DNA from: Amycolatopsis endophytica
GTDB taxonomy: Bacteria; Actinomycetota; Actinomycetes; Mycobacteriales; Pseudonocardiaceae
Reading direction: 5' to 3'
Assembly (NCBI RefSeq): GCF_013410405.1
Contig: NZ_JACCFK010000001.1
Coordinates: 3,844,001-3,908,000, forward strand
DNA: 64,000 nt
The position numbers and the translations under genes are program-made. The notes beneath the pieces were generated by a model. The model saw only the letters and a program-made list of their open reading frames with translations. It was not told the origin of the DNA and searched no databases. Shown here piece by piece: positions 17,181 through 24,722 of the stretch (the first letter of the stretch is position 1; the number at the start of each line of letters is the position of its first letter).

Positions 17181-17217
17181 AAAAGAAAGAAAGCCCCTTC
17201 GCTGCGCGCGAAGGGGC
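17181..17217 (-). terminator. Intrinsic terminator of the hemerythrin gene
   Basis: Read on the minus strand, arms 17208-17217 and 17193-17202 form a perfect 10-bp stem with a 5-base loop, followed by a T-rich run (CTTTCTTTCTTTT, 17192-17180). It lies 18 bp beyond the hemerythrin stop and would end the minus-strand run. Confidence 0.8.
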
Positions 17218-17234
17218 CCCTTGTAAGGCTGTGA

Positions 17235-17798
17235 TCAGGTGTGGCGCTTGCTCAGGCCGTCCCGGATCTTGTCGATGAAGCCTGCTCCGGGGTCCAGGAT
17301 GAGGTTCATCGGCGGGCGGTCCGGGGCGCTGGGGTGGGGGCGCGTCGGGGCCATTTTCTTGGCGCGTTCGACTTTTTCACCGAGGTCGCGTAGCTCGTCG
17401 GCCGAGCAGGCGGCCTGGAGTTTCGGCAGGAGGTCCTGTTCCTCGTCCTCGATGTGGTGCCGGATGTCGTCCATGAGCTGGCGCATCAGCTCGTCGAAGC
17501 GCGGTTCGGTCGCCGGGATGTCTTCCAGCTGCTTCATGACCTGTTCGGCTTCGGCGTGTTCTTCGATCTCGTGGTCGGCCAGCTCGTCGCCCTTTTCCAG
17601 GTACTTGCGGGCCGCCGGGTACATGAACTGTTCCTCGGCGACCGAGTGGCGCACCAGTTCGGCGATGACGTGATCGGCCAGGTTGCGGCGGTGCTCGGGG
17701 GTTCCGGTGCCCGACTCCAGCTCCGTGAAGACCCGTTCGACGTGGCGGTGGTCGGAGATGATGACCGAGATCAGGTCCGGTGATTCTGCGGCAGTCAT
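17235..17798 (-). CDS. Hemerythrin-domain (HHE) protein
   Basis: This 187-residue helical protein carries hemerythrin-type di-iron ligands: SDHRHVERVF (His17, His19), RHSVAEEQFMYP (His51, Glu55), DHEIEEH (His76, His81) and RHHIEDEEQDLLP (His114-115, Glu118). It may bind O2 or NO, or store iron. ATG 17798 (MTAAESPD) is the best start; the 11 residues upstream look non-coding and the ribosome site is weak. It lies 34 bp after the P450 stop, so it may be the last gene of that minus-strand unit, ended by the terminator beyond it. Confidence 0.83.
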   Translation of the reverse strand: MTAAESPDLISVIISDHRHVERVFTELESGTGTPEHRRNLADHVIAELVRHSVAEEQFMYPAARKYLEKGDELADHEIEEHAEAEQVMKQLEDIPATEPRFDELMRQLMDDIRHHIEDEEQDLLPKLQAACSADELRDLGEKVERAKKMAPTRPHPSAPDRPPMNLILDPGAGFIDKIRDGLSKRHT

Positions 17799-17832
17799 GA
17801 CGACGCGATACCCGCGGAATGCCGACCTCAAT

Positions 17833-19110
17833 CTAGGGATGTGCGGTCAGGCGCAGCGAAAAATTGTCGAAAGTCGCGGGAAGAGGACGGCCGGGAGCGG
17901 GGCGCGGTGTCGAATCCACCGTGTAGTCCCGGTCCCGGATCAACGTCGACAACATCACGGAAGTCGTGAACAGCACCAGATTCCGCGCGGGGCACTCGCC
18001 GGGACCGGCGCTGAACGGAACCAGGGCGGGCTCCTTCCGCGCACGCCCGTCGAGCCAGATTTCCGGGACGAAACTGTGCGCGAAGGGCAACCGTGAATCG
18101 TCGCGGTGGAACAACGGGGTGAAGATCAGCAGGCCCGTACCGGACGGCACCCGGTGGCCGTCCCAGTCGAGATCACGCGTCGTGTCGCGCAGGATCGCGG
18201 GCGTCGTCGGCCACAGGCGGATGGTGTCCAGCACGCAGGCGCGCAGATAGTCCGGATCCGGGCCGGCAGCGATGTCCTGACGCGCCTTCTGCCGTTGCGC
18301 CGGATGCGTGGCCAGCAGCCCCAGCGTCCGGAACGCCACCATGGCAGCCGCGTCGAACGCGAACAACCAGTGCCCGATCTGGCTCGCCACATCGTCGTCA
18401 GCGGAAAGGCTACCGGCCAAGGAATCCGGCGGCGCCTGCGCCAGCAGCGAGCGCACCCGGCCCAGGAACTCCTCCCGCGACGCCCGGCGGCGTGGCAACA
18501 GGTACGCCCAGTTGCCCGCCAGCCGCAACTTCCCCAGCAGATCCGTCGTCACGTGGTCGTCGCGCGCATGATCACCGAACACCACGCGCCGCACCGCCCG
18601 CCAGAACACCGGCGCGAACGCGTCCCAGTCCAGCGGCCCCGGGCCCAGCGCGGCGAACTCCTCGGCGACCTTCGCCTCCACCGACGGCGCCAGGTGATGG
18701 GTCGGGCGGTCCGTCTCCAGCACGCGTTCGTTCCACTCCCGGCGCCGGGCCCGCTCCGGCTCACGGGAGATCAGCACGCCGTGCGGCTGGAACTGCGACA
18801 ACGCCGCCCGCTTCTCCAGGTTCGCCGGCGTGAACGGCTCCGGCGACCCGGCCAGCACCCGCCCCACGTCCTCGGGGGAGAGCACCAGTGCGAACGACCG
18901 CCCGGGCACCGCCAGCCGCAGCAGCCCCTCGCCGTGCCGGCCCCGCAGTCGCTGCATCACCCGCACCGCGGACGCGTCCGCCTGCATCTTCTCCAGTGCC
19001 GACATGACCCGCGGGCGCCGCTTGATCACGCCGCCCGCGAGCGTGGGGCCCACCACCCCGGCGAACACCTTCGCCGTCTCCGCCACGGACGCCCTCGGCA
19101 GCCCGCTCAC
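17833..19110 (-). CDS. Atypical cytochrome P450
   Basis: This 425-residue protein is P450-like over its whole length but departs from canonical motifs. The haem loop PFSAGPGECPARNLVLF keeps Cys373, yet has Gly371 where Arg/His is usual and Ala375 where Gly is usual. The K-helix ExxR is DTIR (Asp295, Arg298). The I-helix reads FAFDAAAM (250-257) without the usual acid-alcohol pair. It may have unusual chemistry or need a special partner; no ferredoxin is adjacent. GTG 19110 overlaps the upstream hydrolase stop by 4 bp. An earlier open frame to 19176 lies inside that hydrolase gene and is rejected. Confidence 0.8.
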   Translation of the reverse strand: MSGLPRASVAETAKVFAGVVGPTLAGGVIKRRPRVMSALEKMQADASAVRVMQRLRGRHGEGLLRLAVPGRSFALVLSPEDVGRVLAGSPEPFTPANLEKRAALSQFQPHGVLISREPERARRREWNERVLETDRPTHHLAPSVEAKVAEEFAALGPGPLDWDAFAPVFWRAVRRVVFGDHARDDHVTTDLLGKLRLAGNWAYLLPRRRASREEFLGRVRSLLAQAPPDSLAGSLSADDDVASQIGHWLFAFDAAAMVAFRTLGLLATHPAQRQKARQDIAAGPDPDYLRACVLDTIRLWPTTPAILRDTTRDLDWDGHRVPSGTGLLIFTPLFHRDDSRLPFAHSFVPEIWLDGRARKEPALVPFSAGPGECPARNLVLFTTSVMLSTLIRDRDYTVDSTPRPAPGRPLPATFDNFSLRLTAHP

Positions 19111-20009
19111 CGGGACACCAGCTCCGCGATCCGGTCCGTCGCGTGCTTCGCCTCCGGGATGTTCGCGATCATCCACGCGTGGAACATGCCGCCGTACTCC
19201 CAGTACTCCAGCGGCACGCCCTGCTCCCGCGCCTTGTCGTAGAGGTTGCGGGCGTCGGCCAGCAGCACGTCCCGCGTCCCGATGAAGCAGCTCAGCTCAC
19301 CCAGCCCCCGCAGGTCGCCGTTGATCGGGCTGACCAGCTCGCTGGCCAGGTCCAGCCCGCCCGCGTAGAGGCGCCCGGCCTCCCGCAGCCCGGCGATGCC
19401 CAGGTACGGGTCGTGCCGGTCGTACTCCGGCGCCGCCGGATCGTCCATCGTGACGTCCAGCCACGGCGACAGCAACACGATCTCCTTGGGCTGCGGCCGT
19501 CCCTGGTCACGCAGCGACCGCGCGAGCACCAGCGACAACCCGCCACCCGCCGAATCGCCCATCAGGATCTGGTCCCCCGGCGCGACCTGGTCCATCTTCT
19601 CCTTGTAGGTCGCCTGGACCATCGACAACGTGTCGTCGTAGTGGCTGCCGGGCGCCAGCGGATACAGCGGCGCGGTGACCGTGCAGCCGGTGCGGGCGAT
19701 CAACCGCGCGAAGAACCGCCAGTGGTCGTCCTGGATCTGGTGCACGTACGCGCCACCGTGGAAGTACAGGACGTGACGGGACGTCGCGTTCGCCCGCGGC
19801 CGCACCGTGTACACCGGGTGACCGTGCACCTCGCTGCGGTCCAGGTCGACCTGCCCGCGCACGGCCGGAGGCGGCAGCGCGTTCTCCCGCTGCTGCCGCG
19901 GCCCCATGCTCCTGTGCAGGGCGTCGACGTCGCTGAACGTGCGCTTGCGCCAGGTCAGCAGCATCTGCGCGATGAGCAGTTTCGCGTGCAGACTGGTTTT
20001 CCCGATCAC
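19107..20009 (-). CDS. HSL-type alpha/beta-hydrolase (esterase/lipase)
   Basis: This 300-residue hydrolase has an oxyanion-hole HGGAY motif (YFHGGAYVHQ), nucleophile GDSAGGG, an acid in GTRDVLLAD and a His in GMFHAW, the layout of hormone-sensitive-lipase relatives. It would cleave a carboxylic ester of unknown nature. GTG 20009 is the only start left after an in-frame TAA 12 bases upstream; the strong AAGGAGGAG lies further away than usual. It is the third gene of the ATP-grasp > CocE > hydrolase > P450 run, 35 bp from CocE, and overlaps P450 by 4 bp. Confidence 0.85.
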   Translation of the reverse strand: MIGKTSLHAKLLIAQMLLTWRKRTFSDVDALHRSMGPRQQRENALPPPAVRGQVDLDRSEVHGHPVYTVRPRANATSRHVLYFHGGAYVHQIQDDHWRFFARLIARTGCTVTAPLYPLAPGSHYDDTLSMVQATYKEKMDQVAPGDQILMGDSAGGGLSLVLARSLRDQGRPQPKEIVLLSPWLDVTMDDPAAPEYDRHDPYLGIAGLREAGRLYAGGLDLASELVSPINGDLRGLGELSCFIGTRDVLLADARNLYDKAREQGVPLEYWEYGGMFHAWMIANIPEAKHATDRIAELVSR

Positions 20010-20044
20010 CGGTCCGGGTTACCCGTGCTCCTCCTTCGTGAAAC

Positions 20045-22069
20045 TCAGACCAGTTTTCGGGGGAATGTCCGGTTCCAGTTGCGGGAGAACACCCGGTGCG
20101 CGCCCTCGTACGCGTCGACGGTCGCGTGCAGCACGAACTCCCTGTCCGTGCAGGACAACACCGTGTGCGTCTCGGTGCGTGCTTCCCAGTCACCGCGCGC
20201 GAACGTCATGCTCCACTTCGTCTCGCCGCGCACCGAAGCGAAGTCGTCGGCGACCGAGCTGTAACGCTCGTAGGCCCGCCGCGACACGTCCAGTCCGATG
20301 TCGTCGAGCCGCATCGTGCCGGAGTCCTTCACGATCTCCAGCGCCGATTCGTACTCGACGAGGTCTCGCGACACCGTCCAGCGCTGCTCGCCCGGCCGCA
20401 CCTGGGTGGTGGGGATCGGCGCCGCGCCCTCCGGCTCGCCGAACACCGACCCGCTCACCTCGTCGGACTCGCGGATCGGCCGCACCGGCAGGCACACCGA
20501 ACTGCCCCGGGTGTAGACGGTCAGGCGGGCCGGTTCGGGTGCGGGCCACGCCAGCGGCCAGTACGAAGTGGACAGTGACAGCCGGATCCGATGTCCCGGC
20601 GGGAAAGCCTGGGCGACACCGTTGAGTTCGATTTCCACCTGGTACCGCTTGCCCGGCTCCAGCGGCTGCGGGTCGTCGTGCCCGTCGCGGTGGGTCAGGT
20701 TCAGCAGCCCGTAGGTCACGCGCGTCGCGCGGCCGTCCGGCTGGACATCGGACAGCCGCGCCGCGACCATCGCCACCGGCTTGTCCACCGACAGTTCGAG
20801 CCGCACCTTGGGCGCACCGAGGATCTCGGCCGTCTCGGTCAGCTCGTCACCGTCGAACACGAGCGATCCGCCGTCCTCCTCGCGCTGGTCGTAGGGCAGG
20901 TCCGGCGGCGCGTTGTAGGAGGCCCACTTGCCCGCGAACTGGCCCACCGACAACGGCGATTCCACATGCAGGGCCGTGTCCGGGATGTCCTCTTCCCGGA
21001 GCGCGATCCGGTGCTGCGCCAGCGGGTAGGTGCGCCAGTCGATGTGCGGCGAGGGCAGCTGCGGCTCACCGACCCACCGGCCAGGACGCTCCTGATAGGA
21101 CGTGGAGGGCGGCACGCTGTCCTGCATCCAGGCCAGCAGCATCGGCCCGTCCATCGCGCCGTTGTCGCGGTCCTTGAGCCAGTGGTCCCACCAGCGCACG
21201 ACCTCCTGCAGGTACCCGACCGCCGGGCCGGGCTCACCGAGGTGCGGGTACTTGTGCGACCACGGCCCGATCAGGCCCTTGCGTGGCACGGACAGGTGCG
21301 ACAGCAGGCGTGTCACGGCGTTGGAGTAGCCGTCGGCCCACCCGCTGGAGGCGAGTACGGGCACGCCGACGTCGCTGTAGTTCTCGCACACCGACGCATG
21401 GCGCCAGTAGTCGTCGCGGTGCTGGTGCTCCAGCCAGGTGTCCACCCACGGCCCGACGCCCTCGACTCGCTCGCGCCACATGTCGCGCCAGCGGTCGCCG
21501 ACCAGCGCCGGATCCGGCGGCAGGGTGCTGTAGGCGAACATGGTCCCGGCCTCGCCGAGGTTGTCCGACAGCATGCAGCCGCCCATGTAGTGGAAGTCGT
21601 CGGAGTAGCGGTCGTCGGTGAACGACGAGATGACGATGGCCCGCAGGCTCGGCGGTTTCCGCGCCGCCACCTGCAACGCGGCGAACCCGCCCCAGGAGAT
21701 GCCCATCATGCCGGTGCGGCCGTCGCACCACGGCTGCCCGGCGAGCCAGGCGAGGACGTCCTCGGCGTCGAGCTGTTCCTGCTCGACGTACTCGTCGGTG
21801 AGGACCCCTTCCGACTCGCCCGTGCCGCGCAGGTCCACGCGCACGCAGGCGTAGCCGTGCCCGGCGAGGTAGGGGTGGTGGACCGAGTCCCGGACCGCGG
21901 TGAGGTCACGCTTGCGGTACGGGATGTACTCACAGATCCCCGGCACCGGTTCGTCGTCGGACGACACCGGCCGCCAGATCTTCGCGGCCAGGCGAGTGCC
22001 GTCGGCGACCGGGATCCGGACGTGCTCCTCCTGAGTGATCTCGTACGGCAGGGAGCGGACCTCCCGCAT
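20045..22069 (-). CDS. CocE/NonD-family hydrolase (X-Pro dipeptidyl-peptidase-like)
   Basis: This 674-residue serine hydrolase has the CocE fold. The nucleophile is Ser125 in GISWGG, with Asp in SGWADGYSN and His in GPWSHKYPH, followed by a C-terminal jelly-roll beta domain (PPGHRIRLSLSTSYWP). Relatives cleave esters or acyl-amide bonds. There is no signal peptide, so action is cytoplasmic. ATG 22069 starts 6 bp after the ATP-grasp stop, so the two are translated together. Substrate unknown. Confidence 0.87.
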   Translation of the reverse strand: MREVRSLPYEITQEEHVRIPVADGTRLAAKIWRPVSSDDEPVPGICEYIPYRKRDLTAVRDSVHHPYLAGHGYACVRVDLRGTGESEGVLTDEYVEQEQLDAEDVLAWLAGQPWCDGRTGMMGISWGGFAALQVAARKPPSLRAIVISSFTDDRYSDDFHYMGGCMLSDNLGEAGTMFAYSTLPPDPALVGDRWRDMWRERVEGVGPWVDTWLEHQHRDDYWRHASVCENYSDVGVPVLASSGWADGYSNAVTRLLSHLSVPRKGLIGPWSHKYPHLGEPGPAVGYLQEVVRWWDHWLKDRDNGAMDGPMLLAWMQDSVPPSTSYQERPGRWVGEPQLPSPHIDWRTYPLAQHRIALREEDIPDTALHVESPLSVGQFAGKWASYNAPPDLPYDQREEDGGSLVFDGDELTETAEILGAPKVRLELSVDKPVAMVAARLSDVQPDGRATRVTYGLLNLTHRDGHDDPQPLEPGKRYQVEIELNGVAQAFPPGHRIRLSLSTSYWPLAWPAPEPARLTVYTRGSSVCLPVRPIRESDEVSGSVFGEPEGAAPIPTTQVRPGEQRWTVSRDLVEYESALEIVKDSGTMRLDDIGLDVSRRAYERYSSVADDFASVRGETKWSMTFARGDWEARTETHTVLSCTDREFVLHATVDAYEGAHRVFSRNWNRTFPRKLV

Positions 22070-22075
22070 ATCCGA

Positions 22076-23359
22076 TCAGACCTCCTCGAACTCGAAGTTC
22101 AGCGCGTCGGTGGTGCGCTGGTACTTGTCCTTCACTTCGGCTTCGCTGTCGGCGCCGGTGTAGACGAACGCCAGCTCGTAGCTGTAGCTGTCCTGTGCGT
22201 CCATTTCGGACAGACGCTGTCCTTCGGCGGGCACGATGTCGACGTCGATCCCCGGGATCTCCTGCTGCAGTTGCTCGATCTCCGCGCGGGTGGGCACCCG
22301 GCGCACGATACCGTCTTCGAAGCGCCGGTAGTACCACTTGGCCGCGATCTTGTACTTGCCCTTGTCGTCGGGCATCCGCGGACGGCGGCCGAGTCCCAGC
22401 TCGATCATGTTGTAGTGGTCGGGCACGCCGTCCACGTTCTCGAACATCTCCGCGTGCGACTGCGAGTGCCGTGGGTTGATTTCGAGCACCTTGACATCCC
22501 CGGTGTCCGGCCGGCAGAAGAACTCGACGGAGAACGTGGAGTTGTTCAGCCCGATCTGCTCGATGATCTTCTTGGAGACGTCGAGCATCTTCTCCACCAC
22601 CGGCTCGGGCAGCTGCGACGGGTACTGGTGACGCAGGAACGACGAGCTGTCCGGGTAGTTGATGGAGTCGAGCGCGCCGTAGACGACGACCTCGCCGTCG
22701 TAGACGTAGCCTTCGGTGGCCGCCTGCAGGCCGGTCATCTCCTCTTCGGCGAGCGCGGCGAGCGCGCCGGAGCCGGCGACCTCGGGCGGGATGTCGATGC
22801 CGGTCACCTGGTCCAGGATGTACTGGAACGGTTTGCCGACGCGCCCGATGCCGTCCCGGATCTCCTCGACGGCTTCGGTGAACTCCTTCTCGTCCTTGAC
22901 GTGGAAGGCCAGCTCGGACGAGAACGACTTGACCGGTTTGAGCCACATGGGGAACGACAGGCCCTCCGGCGGTTTCGGTTCGCCGTCGAGGTCGACGAGC
23001 GCGAACTTCGGGTGCGCGTCGGTGACCTTCTGCTGTTCGAGGCGGCTCCAGTACTTGTGCTCGCACTTGAGCACGCCTTCGAGGTTGGGGGTGGGGAGCC
23101 CGTAGCGGCGCCCGAGGATGGGCACCATGGTGGTGACGGGGAAGTCCCAGTAGCCGACGACCGCGCCGATTTCGCCGTCGAAGGCGTCCAGTTCGGCCGT
23201 GGCCCGTTCGATCAGGTCGGCGATCTGGATGTCACCTTCCTGTACGTCGGCCTGGGTCAGCAATCCGTGGTACCGGTAGTTCTCGGCTCCCGGTACGCGG
23301 CGGAGGGTCCGCAGGTTGGCGTCGTCGAGGCCCAGCACGAAGATGTCGGTTTCACTCAC
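22076..23359 (-). CDS. ATP-grasp ligase, unknown substrate
   Basis: This 427-residue ATP-grasp enzyme can be recognised by PMWLKPVKSFSSE (ATP-binding Lys), the acidic VEFFCRPDTGDVKVLEINPR metal-binding end and the His-rich follow-on SQSHAEMF. ATP-grasp enzymes activate a carboxylate as acyl phosphate and join it to an amine or thiol. Length and domain order fit a peptide-bond-forming member, but the substrates cannot be named. GTG 23359 is the likely start; the frame extends further into the divergent gene without support. It heads the four-gene minus-strand operon. Confidence 0.82.
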   Translation of the reverse strand: MSETDIFVLGLDDANLRTLRRVPGAENYRYHGLLTQADVQEGDIQIADLIERATAELDAFDGEIGAVVGYWDFPVTTMVPILGRRYGLPTPNLEGVLKCEHKYWSRLEQQKVTDAHPKFALVDLDGEPKPPEGLSFPMWLKPVKSFSSELAFHVKDEKEFTEAVEEIRDGIGRVGKPFQYILDQVTGIDIPPEVAGSGALAALAEEEMTGLQAATEGYVYDGEVVVYGALDSINYPDSSSFLRHQYPSQLPEPVVEKMLDVSKKIIEQIGLNNSTFSVEFFCRPDTGDVKVLEINPRHSQSHAEMFENVDGVPDHYNMIELGLGRRPRMPDDKGKYKIAAKWYYRRFEDGIVRRVPTRAEIEQLQQEIPGIDVDIVPAEGQRLSEMDAQDSYSYELAFVYTGADSEAEVKDKYQRTTDALNFEFEEV

Positions 23360-23424
23360 CCCTGGTTCATCCCCGCTGTTCGAGGGCGGTAAACACCAGC
23401 GGGTGACGGGGTACCGTCGGCGAC

Positions 23425-24480
23425 GTGGCCGATCTGAGTGAGTACCGGCGGAAGCGCGACCCGCGCCGGACGCCGGAACCGATGCCCGACCACGTGGTCC
23501 CACGGGGGAACGACGACGTGTTCGTGATCCAGGAACACCACGCCCGGCGCCTGCACTGGGATGTCCGTTTCGAGCGGGAGGGTGTCCTGGTCTCCTGGGC
23601 GGTGCCGAAGGGTCTGCCGCCCCGTCCCGGGCCTCCTCGCCTCGCCGTGCACACCGAGGACCATCCGCTGGAGTACGCGACCTTCGAGGGCGAGATCCCG
23701 AAGGGGGAGTACGGGGGCGGAACGATGACGATCTGGGACAGGGGCACGTACGAAGTGCACCACTGGAACCCCCACAAGGTGGACGTGGTGCTGACCGGTT
23801 CGCGGGTCTCGGGCCGTTTCGTGTTCGTCAACAGCCACAAGGACGACTCCCGCGACTGGCTGGTGAAACGCGTCGACAGCGGTTCCGGCGAAGAGCTGCC
23901 CGACTTCGTGAAGCCGATGCAGGCCCGGCCCGGCTCACTCCCGGACGAGGACGGATGGGCGTACGAATTCCGCTGGCAGGGCGAACGTGCCCAGGTCCGG
24001 GTGGAAGGCGGACGCGTCGCGGTGCGCGACCGGACGGGGACGGACGTCACCGAGCGGTACCCCGAGTTGCGCGCCCTGGGCGAGGAGCTGGGCTCGACGG
24101 AGGTCCTGCTGGACGGCGAGATCATCGTGCTGGAAGAGGGCCGCCCCAGCCGGAAAGCGCTCAAGTCCCGCGTCGAGGCCGATGCACGGACGGCCAAACG
24201 CCTGTCCCAGCGCACACCGGTGCTCTACCTGCCCTTCGACGTCCTCCACGCCGAGGGGAAGTCGCTGTTGAACCAGCCCTATCGCAAACGCCGGGCGGCG
24301 CTGCGCAAACTCGAGCTGGCGGGCGAGTACTGGCGCACCCCGGACTCCTACGACAAGGACGGCGCGGACGTCCTCGCGGCAAGCCTGGCCAACGGACTCG
24401 GCGGAGTGACGGCCAAACGCCTCGACGCACCTTACGAACCAGGCAAACGCAGCGAAGCATGGCGAACAGTGAGCAAGTAG
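23425..24480 (+). CDS. LigD-like 3'-phosphoesterase fused to degenerate DNA-ligase domain
   Basis: This 351-residue protein starts with a LigD phosphoesterase domain: His39, HWDVRFE (His44, Asp46, Arg48) and His80 before EYATFEGEIPKGEYGGG. The second half follows the ligase nucleotidyltransferase fold, with VLLDGEIIVLE, LPFDVLH and GGVTAKRLDAPYEPGKRS in order. Motif I, however, is EFRWQGERA, with Arg183 in place of the adenylated Lys and Gln185 in place of Asp. The OB domain is missing. It is thus probably a 3'-end processing enzyme with a non-catalytic ligase-like DNA-binding part. GTG 23425 stands 65 bp from the divergent ATP-grasp gene. Confidence 0.85.
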   Translation: MADLSEYRRKRDPRRTPEPMPDHVVPRGNDDVFVIQEHHARRLHWDVRFEREGVLVSWAVPKGLPPRPGPPRLAVHTEDHPLEYATFEGEIPKGEYGGGTMTIWDRGTYEVHHWNPHKVDVVLTGSRVSGRFVFVNSHKDDSRDWLVKRVDSGSGEELPDFVKPMQARPGSLPDEDGWAYEFRWQGERAQVRVEGGRVAVRDRTGTDVTERYPELRALGEELGSTEVLLDGEIIVLEEGRPSRKALKSRVEADARTAKRLSQRTPVLYLPFDVLHAEGKSLLNQPYRKRRAALRKLELAGEYWRTPDSYDKDGADVLAASLANGLGGVTAKRLDAPYEPGKRSEAWRTVSK

Positions 24481-24722
24481 CACCACTCGGTGGGAGCTTT
24501 CCGCCACCCGCACCGGAAGCCCGCACACGACCGGCCCAGACCTCCCCCGCCCCTCATCCCCAGCCATCCGAGAGGAGGGGCGGGGGGCGGTCGAACCCAA
24601 GCCGACCGATCACCGGCCGCCCAAGTGACCAGCGGTCGCCTCACCACTCCAAGGCGACCACCCAGCTTCCTGGTACTGCAGCTCCCGCGTTTCGCCGTCG
24701 TTGCCTGGGGCAATTCTGTGCC
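24481..24722. other. Gene-free gap with inverted copy of a G-rich intergenic tract
   Basis: No gene is supported here. Bases 24536-24559 (ACCTCCCCCGCCCCTCATCC) are the reverse complement of the tract near 17126-17145 downstream of the palindrome there. A second G-rich run follows at about 24571-24590, forming an imperfect stem with the first. GGCGACCACCCAGC near 24655 matches the outer arm of the inverted repeat at 16848. Confidence 0.6.

Larger units (their letters stand above)
16690..17234. other. Gene-free repeat-rich block
   Basis: About 545 bases between udgX and the hemerythrin stop contain no supported gene. They hold a nested inverted repeat (16721-16869), a 43-bp segment repeated at 49069 (16899-16941), a two-part hairpin (17047-17112), a G-rich tract (about 17126-17145) resembling one at 24536 in inverse orientation, and a minus-strand terminator. 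Short open frames here are low-quality and change with the repeats. Confidence 0.75.

Noticed and set aside
17833..19176. Longer P450 start at 19176
   Set aside because: The extra residues lie entirely in the upstream hydrolase coding sequence; GTG 19110 gives a 4-bp overlap typical of operons.
20591..23392. 933-codon plus-strand open frame opposite CocE and ATP-grasp genes
   Set aside because: Low-complexity Val/Arg/His-rich translation with no motif, while the minus strand has two clear enzymes with catalytic residues.
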